NCBI GenBank assembly: GCA_900541875.1
Contig: UQLF01000009.1
Location: 24,194-88,193 of the forward strand
Direction of reading: 5' to 3'
Length of the DNA stretch: 64,000 nt
DNA from: an uncultured Collinsella sp.
GTDB taxonomy: Bacteria > Actinomycetota > Coriobacteriia > Coriobacteriales > Coriobacteriaceae
Below the pieces are notes generated by a model, which did no database searches, was not told the origin of the DNA, and was given only the letters and a program-made list of their open reading frames with translations. This document shows, in pieces, positions 24,333-32,167 of the stretch; position 1 is the stretch's first letter, and every line of letters begins with the position of its first letter. The position numbers were made by a program, and so were the translations under genes.

Positions 24333-26786
24333 ATGCGCGTTTCTTACGACTGGCTCAAGACCATGATCGATATTCCGGAGGATCCCAAGACCCTTTCGGA
24401 CGAATATATCCGTACCGGCACCGAGGTCGAGGCGATCGACACCGTGGGCGAGTCCTTCGACCACGTGGTGACCGCCAAGGTGCTCACCAAGACCCCGCAC
24501 CCCGATAGCGATCACATGTATGTGTGCTCGGTCGACGTGGGCGACAAGAATCTCGACGCCGACGGCAACCCCGCCCCGCTGCAGATCGTCTGCGGCGCGC
24601 AGAACTTCGAGGCTGGCGACCACATCGTCACGGCCATGATCGGCGCCGTGCTTCCCGGCGACGTCAAGATCAAGAAGAGCAAGCTTCGCGGCGTCGTGTC
24701 CATGGGCATGAACTGCTCCGCGCGCGAGCTCGGCCTGGGCGGCGACCACTCCGGCATCATGATTCTGCCCGAGGACACGCCCTGCGGCATGCCGTTTGCC
24801 GAGTATGTGGGCTCGAGCGACACCGTGCTCGACTGCGAGATCACGCCCAACCGCCCCGACTGCCTGTCCATGATCGGCATGGCTCGCGAAACCGGCGCCA
24901 TCTTCGACCGCGATTTCCACGTTGAGCTGCCCGCCATCAAGGCCGAGACCGGCCGCGCGACCGACGATGAGCTTTCGGTCGAGATTGCCGACGAGGGCCT
25001 GTGCGACCGCTATGTCGCCCGCATCGTGCGCAACGTGAAGGTTGGCCCCTCGCCCGACTGGATGGTCAAGCGCCTCAACGCCCTGGGCGTGCGCCCGCAC
25101 AACAACATCGTCGACATTACCAACTACGTGATGATGCTCACCGGTCAGCCGCTGCACGCCTTTGACCTGGACACCTTTGCCGAGCGCGATGGCCATCGTC
25201 GCGTGGTGGTTCGCGCCGCCCAACAGGACGAGAAGTTTACGACCCTCGACGGCGAGGAGCGCACGCTCGACGCCGGCATGGGCCTCATCACCGACGGCGA
25301 GCGTCCCGTGGCGCTGGCCGGCGTTATGGGCGGCATGGATTCCGAGATCGAGGACGACACCGTCGACGTGATGGTCGAGAGCGCCTGCTTCAACGCCGGT
25401 CGCACCTCGCACACCAGCCGCGACCTGTCGCTGATCTCTGACGCCTCCATTCGCTTTGAGCGCCAGGTCGATGAGACCGGCTGCGTGGATGTGGCCAACG
25501 TTACCTGCGCGCTGATCGAGGAGATCGCCGGCGGCGAGGTCGCTCCCGGCTACGTGGATGTGTTCCCCGCGCCCAAGACCATCGATAGCATCAAGCTGCG
25601 CTTGGCCCGCGTGCACGCCATCTGCGGCGCCGACATCGAGCCCGACTTTATCGAGCGCTCGCTCACCCGCCTGGGCTGCACCGTCGAGCGCGACGGCGAG
25701 GACTTTATGGTCACTCCGCCGAGCTTCCGCCCCGACCTGCCGCGCGAGATCGATCTGATCGAGGAGGTCCTGCGCCTGTGGGGCATGGGCCGCGTGACGG
25801 CGACCATCCCGGCTGCCAAGAACCACATCGGCGGCCTGACCCGCGAGCAGAAGCTCACCCGCAAGGTCGGCGAGATCCTGCGCGCCTGCGGCCTCAACGA
25901 GACCACGACCTTTGGCTTTGCCGCCCCGGGCGACCTGGAGAAGATCGGCATGTCCACCGAGGGCCGCGGCTGCCCCGTGGTGCTCATGAACCCGCTGGTG
26001 GCCGAGCAGACCGAGATGCGCCGCTCGCTGCTGCCGGGTCTGCTGCAGTCTGTGGCCTATAACGAGGCCCACGGCACGCCCAACGTGCACCTGTACGAGG
26101 TCGGCAGCCTGTTCCACGGTCGCGAGAATGCCAGCCTGCCCAAGGAGACCAAGTCCGTGGCGGGCGTGCTCTCGGGCCAGTGGAGCGAGCAGTCCTGGAA
26201 TATGAAGTACCGCAAGCTGCGTTTCTTCTTTGGCAAGGGCATTGTCGAGGAGCTGCTTGCCCAGCTGCGCATCGAGAAGGTTCGCTTCCGTCCCGTCGAG
26301 GGCGAGAGCTACGCTTTCTTGCAGCCGGGTCGTGCGGCCGAGGTTCTGTCCGGCGGCACCGTGCTGGGCTGGGTCGGCGAGATTCATCCCGAGGCGCGCG
26401 AGGCGATGGGCATCGATGAGGTCGTCGTTGCCTTTGAGCTCGATCTGGACAAGCTGATCAAGGGCGCCCGCAATCAGGAGAACTACCGCGAGTTCTCGCA
26501 GTACCCGGCTGTTGAGCACGACCTGGCAATTGTGGTTGACAACGCTGTGACCTGCGAGGATCTTGAGCGCCGCATTACCAGCGCCGGCGGCAAGCTGCTC
26601 GAGGGCGTGCGCCTGTTCGACGTCTACCGCGATCCCATCCGCATCGGAGCGGGCAAGAAGTCCATGGCCTTTGCGCTTACGTATCGCTCCGACGACCACA
26701 CGCTCACCAGCGAAGAGGTCGAAAAAGCGCACCAGAAGATCGTCACCAAGGTGTGCAAGGGCGTAAACGGCGAGGTCCGCGGCTAG
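24333..26786 (+). CDS. pheT: Phenylalanyl-tRNA synthetase beta subunit
   Basis: 817 aa, full length. An N-terminal tRNA-binding domain (about 40-150: VVTAKVLTKTPHPDSDHMYVCSVD), B3/B4 editing domain (about 210-390), B5 domain (about 405-470), a catalytic-like core and the C-terminal ferredoxin-like anticodon-binding domain (about 720-815: FSQYPAVEHDLAIVVDNAVTCEDL, then DVYRDPIRIGAGKKSMAF). Pairs with PheS. AAAGGAG lies 9 nt before ATG 24333. Controlled through the same T-box unless the gap hairpin adds a second promoter or processing site. Confidence 0.97.
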   Translation: MRVSYDWLKTMIDIPEDPKTLSDEYIRTGTEVEAIDTVGESFDHVVTAKVLTKTPHPDSDHMYVCSVDVGDKNLDADGNPAPLQIVCGAQNFEAGDHIVTAMIGAVLPGDVKIKKSKLRGVVSMGMNCSARELGLGGDHSGIMILPEDTPCGMPFAEYVGSSDTVLDCEITPNRPDCLSMIGMARETGAIFDRDFHVELPAIKAETGRATDDELSVEIADEGLCDRYVARIVRNVKVGPSPDWMVKRLNALGVRPHNNIVDITNYVMMLTGQPLHAFDLDTFAERDGHRRVVVRAAQQDEKFTTLDGEERTLDAGMGLITDGERPVALAGVMGGMDSEIEDDTVDVMVESACFNAGRTSHTSRDLSLISDASIRFERQVDETGCVDVANVTCALIEEIAGGEVAPGYVDVFPAPKTIDSIKLRLARVHAICGADIEPDFIERSLTRLGCTVERDGEDFMVTPPSFRPDLPREIDLIEEVLRLWGMGRVTATIPAAKNHIGGLTREQKLTRKVGEILRACGLNETTTFGFAAPGDLEKIGMSTEGRGCPVVLMNPLVAEQTEMRRSLLPGLLQSVAYNEAHGTPNVHLYEVGSLFHGRENASLPKETKSVAGVLSGQWSEQSWNMKYRKLRFFFGKGIVEELLAQLRIEKVRFRPVEGESYAFLQPGRAAEVLSGGTVLGWVGEIHPEAREAMGIDEVVVAFELDLDKLIKGARNQENYREFSQYPAVEHDLAIVVDNAVTCEDLERRITSAGGKLLEGVRLFDVYRDPIRIGAGKKSMAFALTYRSDDHTLTSEEVEKAHQKIVTKVCKGVNGEVRG

Positions 26787-26908
26787 GTCCTGCACTGGGA
26801 TATGGGTCGGCGGTGGCTGCCGCCGAGTCCTACGTGACCGCTATGCTCGGTATGAGGCACCGTTGAGCCTGTATATATGACACGCGCATTACATAACGGC
26901 GTGCTGCT

Positions 26909-26975
26909 TTGTCGGCAGTGCGCCGTTTTGCTATGATAGCCCGCGTCGTGTTACGAATTTGACAATACGTAACAC
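26909..26975 (+). promoter_or_regulatory. Promoter and NikR-type operator of the nickel/cobalt transporter
   Basis: TTGTCG (26909-26914), 17 bp, TATGAT (26932-26937), predicted start near 26944. Immediately downstream is GTGTTAC (26948-26954), 14 bp, GTAACAC (26969-26975), a perfect inverted repeat. It has the NikR-box form known from several non-enteric bacteria and archaea. Its position over the transcription start fits nickel-dependent repression. No cobalamin riboswitch is seen here. Confidence 0.75.
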
Positions 26976-27032
26976 TGTCAAGGTGATTTAAGCGGCGTTG
27001 CAATTCTGTGCGCCGACAACCGGGAGGCGTAC

Positions 27033-28118
27033 ATGCACATTCCAGATAATTATCTGTCCCCGCAGACCGATGCCGTCATGGCGGTGGCGATGGTGCCCGT
27101 TTGGGTTCACTGCATCAAGAAGGTGCGCGCCACGCTCGATCGCGAGCATATGGCGTTCCTGGGCATCTGCGCCGCATTCTCCTTCTTGCTCATGATGTTC
27201 AACGTGCCGCTGCCCGGCGGCACCACAGGTCACGCCGTCGGCGGCGCGCTCATCGCGCTGCTGCTGGGCCCCGAGGCCGCGGCTATCGCTGTCTCGGTCG
27301 CGCTGGCGCTGCAGGCGCTGCTATTTGGCGACGGCGGCGTTCTGTCGTTTGGCGCCAACTGCTTTAACATGGCCTTTGTGCTGCCGTTTGTCGCTGCTAT
27401 CGTGTTTCGTGCGCTCAACAGCCGTCTGCACGACAAGAGCTGGGGCACCTCGGTTTCTGCCATCGTGAGCGGCTGGGTTGGCCTGTTCCTGGCGGCCCTG
27501 TGCGCGGCGGTCGAGTTCGGTATTCAGCCGATGCTCTTCACCAACGCTTCGGGCGCTCCGCTGTACTGCCCCTTCCCGCTGTCCGTGGCTATTCCGGCCA
27601 TGTTGATCCCGCATATGCTGGTTGCCGGTGTGATCGAGGGCGTGGCGACGGCCGCCATCTACGGTTTCATTAAGAAGACGGCGCCGAGCATTATCGTCGG
27701 GCCCGAGGCCGTCGATGGCCAGCTTGCTGCCGAGGGCGCTGCTGCCAAGAAGACCTCGCTGGTCCCCACGCTCATTTTGGTCGCCGTGCTCGTGGTGGCC
27801 ACGCCGCTGGGCTTGCTTGCCACCGGTGACGCCTGGGGTGAGTGGGACGCCGAGGGCGCCGCGACCGCCGTTCAGGAGGCTGGCGACGACAGCCTGCAGG
27901 CTTCGGTCGGCCTCGATACCCCGACCTTTGCCGACGCGCTGCCCACGGGTGATTACCTGCAGGCCTATTCCGAGGAGCAGGGTCTTGGCTTTGCCGGTCA
28001 GGCTGCCATGTATATCCTGTCCGGCGTGATTGGCGTGGCGGTGCTCACCATCGCATTCCGTCTGATCTCGCTGACGGTCAAGGAAAGCGGTGCTCATGGC
28101 AATAGCCGAGCTGCCTAG
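27033..28118 (+). CDS. ECF nickel/cobalt transporter, NikMN/CbiM-type substrate-binding subunit
   Basis: 361 aa membrane protein beginning MHIPDNYLSP; the N-terminal Met-His pair of this family coordinates the metal ion. About seven transmembrane segments follow with PLPGGTTGHAVGGAL and HxxG-type family blocks. After about residue 245 a fused PDGLE-like N subunit is visible (PLGLLATGDAWGEW ... AMYILSGVIGVAVLTIAF), giving an MN fusion more usual for nickel systems than for cobalt CbiM plus separate CbiN. It is first in an M-Q-O operon behind a NikR-type box, which also argues for nickel. GGGAGG precedes ATG 27033. Confidence 0.88.
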   Translation: MHIPDNYLSPQTDAVMAVAMVPVWVHCIKKVRATLDREHMAFLGICAAFSFLLMMFNVPLPGGTTGHAVGGALIALLLGPEAAAIAVSVALALQALLFGDGGVLSFGANCFNMAFVLPFVAAIVFRALNSRLHDKSWGTSVSAIVSGWVGLFLAALCAAVEFGIQPMLFTNASGAPLYCPFPLSVAIPAMLIPHMLVAGVIEGVATAAIYGFIKKTAPSIIVGPEAVDGQLAAEGAAAKKTSLVPTLILVAVLVVATPLGLLATGDAWGEWDAEGAATAVQEAGDDSLQASVGLDTPTFADALPTGDYLQAYSEEQGLGFAGQAAMYILSGVIGVAVLTIAFRLISLTVKESGAHGNSRAA

Positions 28119-28932
28119 CTGGCTTGCGACCGAGGAGCGATACGAGCCCGCGGGGGCTCGGCATCGTGTGATGCAAAAGAATGTCCTGCACCTGGCGAGC
28201 CTGCTTGAGCGGGTTCGCCTGGGTGGAGGCGCGCACGAGGGCGGGTCGATGGTCGACCGCGCCCTTTCTTGCGTTTCGGCTCCGGTGCGCCTGGTGGGGA
28301 TGTTCGTCTGCGTCCTGTGCGTGTGTCTGACGCAGAGTCCGCTGTACCTGATGCTGATGGCGGCTATCGCGTTGGTGCTGGTCGCGGTGCGCCCCGCACG
28401 CGGGCTGCGTGCGACCTTTGTACCGGCGCTCGGCGCCACGGGGCTTGCGGTGGTTCTGGCACTGCCTGCCCTGCTGCTGGGCGCGTCTGCCACGAGCGCC
28501 ATGCTCAAGATCGCGCTCAAGACGTTTATTAATGTGTCGCTGGTGCTGGGTGTTTCGTGGACGCTTACCTGGAGCCGCATGTCGGCAGCGCTTAAGATGC
28601 TGCACCTGCCCGACGAGGTTATCTTTACCTTTGATATGGCGCTCAAGCATATCGAGGTGCTGGGACGCACGGCGCACGATCTGTGCGAATCGGTCATGCT
28701 GCGCAGCGTCGGTTTCGCGCCTGCGGGTTTTTCGCGCACCGACTCGCTGGCGGGTATCATGGGCATGACGTTTATCAAGGCGATGGAATGCAGCCACGCG
28801 ATGGACGAGGCCATGCTGTGTCGCGGTTTCGCCGGCGTGTATCCGGCGCCTGCACGGAGCGGCTTTGGCTGGCGCGATGCGGTTTACGCGGCCGTTGTGG
28901 CGTTGCTCGCCGTGTTGTGTGCGGTGTTGTAG
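28096..28932 (+). CDS. ECF transporter T component (CbiQ/NikQ)
   Basis: 278 aa from ATG 28096; GTG 28090 (2 residues longer) is closer to AAGGA and equally possible. It overlaps the M gene by 23 nt. CbiQ-type membrane coupling protein: several transmembrane segments (about 65-115, 120-165, 255-278) and the cytoplasmic coupling helices with the Ala-Arg-Gly-type motifs, here MLRSVGFAP and AMLCRGFAG, which contact the ATPase. It links the substrate-binding subunit to the ATPase. Confidence 0.88.
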   Translation: MAIAELPSWLATEERYEPAGARHRVMQKNVLHLASLLERVRLGGGAHEGGSMVDRALSCVSAPVRLVGMFVCVLCVCLTQSPLYLMLMAAIALVLVAVRPARGLRATFVPALGATGLAVVLALPALLLGASATSAMLKIALKTFINVSLVLGVSWTLTWSRMSAALKMLHLPDEVIFTFDMALKHIEVLGRTAHDLCESVMLRSVGFAPAGFSRTDSLAGIMGMTFIKAMECSHAMDEAMLCRGFAGVYPAPARSGFGWRDAVYAAVVALLAVLCAVL

Positions 28933-28976
28933 CGCGGACGGTCGAACCGACGATGTGAATAGGGAAGGGCGACGTT

Positions 28977-29747
28977 TTGGCAAACGATACAAATGGCGCG
29001 ATGGGTGCGAGCAGTGCTGCCGGCACCGAGGTCACGCCGCTCATCGAGTTTCGCGACGTGGTGTTTTCCTATGCGGGTCATACGGTGGTCGACGGCGTTT
29101 CGCTGCAGGTGGACCGTGGGGAGCTCGTTGCCCTGCTTGGTCCTAACGGCTGCGGCAAGACGACGATCATGCGCCTTATCAACGGCCTTGAGCTTGTGGA
29201 CGCGGGTGCGTACCTGTTCGACGGGCATGCGGTCGATGCAGCATATCTCAAGGATTCCACGACGGCCCAGCGGTTCCATCAGCGCGTGGGTTTTGTGTTC
29301 CAAAACGCCGATGCACAGCTCTTTTGCGCCACGGTCGGCGAGGAGGTTGCGTTTGGTCCGGCCCAGATGGGACTTCCGACAGACGAGCTCGAGCGCCGCG
29401 TGCGCGATGCCATGGAGCTGTTCCAGGTTGCCGATCTGGTCGATGCTTCGCCCTATCAGCTTTCGGGCGGGCAAAAGAAGCGCGTGGCGCTGGCTGCCGT
29501 CGTGTCGATGAACCCCGATATCCTGGTGCTCGACGAGCCTACCAACGGACTTGACGAGGACTCGTGCGACATCGTGGTCAACTTTCTACTGGCCTATGTT
29601 GCTGCCGGCAAGACGGTCTTGATGAGCACGCATCATCAGGATTTGGTGCGGCGCCTGGGTGCCCGCGCCATCTATATCGATCGATATCATCATGTGGTCG
29701 AGGCGCCGGTATCGTCGTATGGAACCGAGAGCGGCGCTGCGGAATAG
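28977..29747 (+). CDS. ECF transporter ATPase (CbiO/NikO)
   Basis: 256 aa from TTG 28977, supported by GAAGGG about 7 nt upstream; ATG 29001 is an alternative. Complete ABC ATPase: Walker A GPNGCGKTT (55-63), Q-loop in GFVFQNADAQLF (typical for ECF ATPases), signature LSGGQKKR (about 162), Walker B ILVLDEPTNGLDED, switch His in STHHQD. It powers metal import by the M-Q-O complex. It ends the operon; no second ATPase gene is present, so it likely works as a homodimer. Confidence 0.93.
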   Translation: MANDTNGAMGASSAAGTEVTPLIEFRDVVFSYAGHTVVDGVSLQVDRGELVALLGPNGCGKTTIMRLINGLELVDAGAYLFDGHAVDAAYLKDSTTAQRFHQRVGFVFQNADAQLFCATVGEEVAFGPAQMGLPTDELERRVRDAMELFQVADLVDASPYQLSGGQKKRVALAAVVSMNPDILVLDEPTNGLDEDSCDIVVNFLLAYVAAGKTVLMSTHHQDLVRRLGARAIYIDRYHHVVEAPVSSYGTESGAAE

Positions 29748-29796
29748 TTGCTGCGTGGAGCGTGCGTAGCCGCCCGCGCGGCTTTGCCGTGATGGT

Positions 29797-29802
29797 ATAG
29801 TT
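29797..29802 (+). promoter_or_regulatory. -10 box of the phospholipase C-like gene
   Basis: TATAGT at 29797-29802, 25 bp before the preferred start at 29827; no convincing -35. It makes the in-frame ATG 29815 nearly leaderless, one reason to prefer 29827. Confidence 0.4.
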
Positions 29803-29826
29803 ATCCAGGTTTTTATGGGGGTGGCT

Positions 29827-30675
29827 ATGCCAAGCTGGAACATTCATATCGCTCAGACGGAGCGTTTGCTGGAGCGCACCGGTGCGCTTGCCAATAGCGT
29901 GCGCGACCGCAATGCCTTTTTGTTTGGCTGCGTGGTTCCGGATATCTTCGTGGGCTATATGGTTCCCGGCATTGCCGATCCCATCCCGTATCGCATCACG
30001 CATTTTGCCAAGCCTGAGCCTATCCCTAAGCCGCGCGAGCATGAGTTTTGGGACACCTATGTGGCGCCGCTGCTCAAAGGGGCGTCTGTTGGTACGCCGG
30101 CTGCCGCGACCTCGATTGCCGAGGAACGCGAGCGACTCAATCGGGTACATTATCCCCAACGCTACAAGGATGCCGAGCCGGTTGCCGGTCCCGGTGCTAG
30201 CGAGCTTTCGCTCGCGCCCGATGACGTGGCACAGTCGCTGCTCGATCTGACGCTGGGCGTTTGGTCTCACCTCGTGGCCGATACCGTGTGGAATACGCGC
30301 GTGAATCAGTACCTGGAGGCGCACGGCGGTAAGCCGTGCGAGGAATTCCGCATTAAAAAGCAAGGCGACTTTGACTGGTTTGGCAAGACGCTCGGCATTG
30401 TTTCTATCCCGCGTGCGACCGATCGCCTGTATACCGCGGCGGCCCAGTTTGGTCAGTATTCGATTCCGCAAGATTATGTGCTCAAGACCATTGGCGTCAT
30501 GCACGAGATTGTACGCGAAAACCCCGGCGAGCCCGATCATCCGCCGTATCGCTTGCTAACCGAGGAGTTTTTCGATACAACGTTTACCGAGGTCGTCGAG
30601 CTAACCGAGACGGGTTTTGCCGAGCGCGTGGCCGCTCCCGGCACGCCCGCGCTGCCCCTGATTGCTAGCTGCTAG
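29827..30675 (+). CDS. Zinc-dependent phospholipase C-like protein
   Basis: 282 aa from ATG 29827 (MPSWNIHIAQTERLLERT), preferred over ATG 29815 because a GGGGG stretch precedes it. It matches the zinc-dependent PLC / S1-P1-like fold family by its scattered metal ligands: WNIHI near the start, GCVVPDIFVGY, the early THF, and SHLVADTVWNTRVNQYL near the middle. No signal peptide, so the protein is probably cytoplasmic, unlike secreted alpha-toxin-type enzymes. Substrate unknown. Its stop codon overlaps the stop of the opposing gene. Confidence 0.75.
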   Translation: MPSWNIHIAQTERLLERTGALANSVRDRNAFLFGCVVPDIFVGYMVPGIADPIPYRITHFAKPEPIPKPREHEFWDTYVAPLLKGASVGTPAAATSIAEERERLNRVHYPQRYKDAEPVAGPGASELSLAPDDVAQSLLDLTLGVWSHLVADTVWNTRVNQYLEAHGGKPCEEFRIKKQGDFDWFGKTLGIVSIPRATDRLYTAAAQFGQYSIPQDYVLKTIGVMHEIVRENPGEPDHPPYRLLTEEFFDTTFTEVVELTETGFAERVAAPGTPALPLIASC

Positions 30676-31745
30676 CTGGCCGGCCCGGCAGTGAATATCT
30701 CAACCCAATTGACAAGTAGCTCTTGCCGCAGGGTGACTTCGGCGGCGCGCTCCTGTTTGGTCTTTAGGGTGTAGGAAAGTCCAGCCTTTTTATGGATGAG
30801 CTCGGCTATGTGGTCGAAGCTCTTTTTATCCTTAATCTGGCCAAAGGTAATTTGGATGACGTCGTAGCCCATGCTTGTGAGCGCGGTGGCGCGCTCGGCA
30901 TCGGAGAGGCTCGCGGCTTCGCTGCCGTGGGCGGAGCGGCCTTGGCATTCAAGGATGACACCCATGCTGTCGGTGGCGCTTTCGATGAAGATATCGGCGT
31001 AGCAGCAGGTTTTGTCATACAGCGAGCGCGCGGCGTCGCTGAGTGGGATGCGCACGTTGTTTGCGATGTTGATGCCCATGCCGCCCTCGTCGCGGGGGAG
31101 CGAGATAAGCATGGAGGTCTGTACTTCGAAGGGCGAGGCGGTCTGTCCTGTCATGCGTTCGGCGGCCCAGCGGAGCTGCTTAACACCGCGCAGGCCTGCG
31201 GCCTGCTTGGCGAACGCGGCGATATCCGCTGCGGAAAAAAGCGGCGTGCGCTTCCACAAGTTGGTGTCCTTGCCGTTGACGTCGATAACCCGCTCCCAGC
31301 CGCAGTTGGGTGGAATGAGCTTAAGCGAAATAGCTTCATCAAGTTGCTGTTGCGTACGTTTGCAGGGTGTATACACAGCAAACGAGCTGCACATCTCATA
31401 ACACGCCATAAGCAGCTGGTTGCGTGAGACCTGCGTAGCAAGGTTGAGCAGTGTGAACTCGGGCGATGTGACATCAAACCCATGCTCAGTTTGCCTAAAC
31501 GACCCGGGAGGCGGCTCTTGGGTCAGGAGGTGCGATTTAAACAGGCTTCGCGACCCGGATTGTGCCCGAGTGAATACAAGCCTGTGAAGCGGTGCGTGAA
31601 GCAGGTCTTTTACAACTGCATGACTTCCGAGGCCGCAACATCTGCGATCCATATTGCCAAGGCTAATGGCAGGGTAAAGGCCTAATACCTGCGGCGGGAT
31701 ACGGTGATAGTAAAAAGCGGATTGACCGCATAGCGTCAGGTCCAT
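30672..31745 (-). CDS. Unknown protein with DUF559/Vsr-like C-terminal fold
   Basis: 357 aa from ATG 31745 with AGGAGG 5 nt upstream. The C-terminal part (about 245-330) reads CYADIFIESATDSMGVILECQGR, then SDAERATALTSMGYDVIQITFGQI. This pattern matches the D, ExQ and R/G positions of DUF559 and very-short-patch-repair-like PD-(D/E)XK folds. The N-terminal 120 residues (HRIPPQVLGLYP ... FTRAQSGSRSLFKSHLL, SPEFTLLNLATQVSRNQLL) resemble AbiEi-type proteins, some of which carry such a C-terminus. No toxin partner is adjacent. A 127-bp inverted-repeat element lies just upstream. Confidence 0.65.
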   Translation of the reverse strand: MDLTLCGQSAFYYHRIPPQVLGLYPAISLGNMDRRCCGLGSHAVVKDLLHAPLHRLVFTRAQSGSRSLFKSHLLTQEPPPGSFRQTEHGFDVTSPEFTLLNLATQVSRNQLLMACYEMCSSFAVYTPCKRTQQQLDEAISLKLIPPNCGWERVIDVNGKDTNLWKRTPLFSAADIAAFAKQAAGLRGVKQLRWAAERMTGQTASPFEVQTSMLISLPRDEGGMGINIANNVRIPLSDAARSLYDKTCCYADIFIESATDSMGVILECQGRSAHGSEAASLSDAERATALTSMGYDVIQITFGQIKDKKSFDHIAELIHKKAGLSYTLKTKQERAAEVTLRQELLVNWVEIFTAGPAS

Positions 31746-31797
31746 GACGTCCTCCTGGTCGAAATATGCTTTTGGACCGTGCGATGCCAGTGTCAAT

Positions 31798-31924
31798 TCG
31801 GAAGTATGCGGCAAAATCTAAACCCTGTGAGCAGACCTGGCTTTTGAGGCTAGTTTATCAGGCATTTTGTTGCGAAAAAACGGGGTGTGCTCGGAGGTAT
31901 CAGAATTTGCCGCATACTTCCGAA
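31798..31924. repeat. 127-bp inverted-repeat element
   Basis: Terminal arms of 23 bp match at 22 positions: TTCGGAAGTATGCGGCAAAA (from 31798) and TTTGCCGCATACTTCCGAA (ending 31924). They flank 81 bp with no ORF. A TTGACA box on the minus strand (31791-31796) directly abuts the left arm. Could be a MITE-like unit or a large operator for the DUF559-like gene. The rest of the 31746-32104 gap holds nothing else I can name. Confidence 0.7.
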
Positions 31925-32104
31925 AAGCAGGTCAATCCGGCTCTTGCTAAAACGATTTAGCAGCGTCGGTTAAGGTGTGGGTTTGCCACCGGGCGAACAT
32001 TTTTTGCGCTTGGGTCTTTATTCTTTGGGCCTCGAAGGGCGGATTTCGCGCTTTTGGTAAAGAAATGAGTGTGCGTTTTGCCGTGCGCCGGCATTGGCAC
32101 AGAA

Positions 32105-32139
32105 AAAGGGCCCGGAAGGCAAAGCCTTCCGGGCCCTTT
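32105..32139. terminator. Terminator of pyk
   Basis: A perfect 16-bp stem AAAGGGCCCGGAAGGC (32105-32120) with GCCTTCCGGGCCCTTT (32124-32139) and AAA loop, 28 bp past the pyk stop. Its symmetry allows use on both strands. Confidence 0.9.
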
Positions 32140-32167
32140 GCAATGCAAATCTGCTTGCAAGTGCGAT

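Noticed and set aside
24216..26795. An 859-aa minus-strand frame opposite pheT
   Set aside because: Shadow of pheT; no RBS and no recognisable domain.
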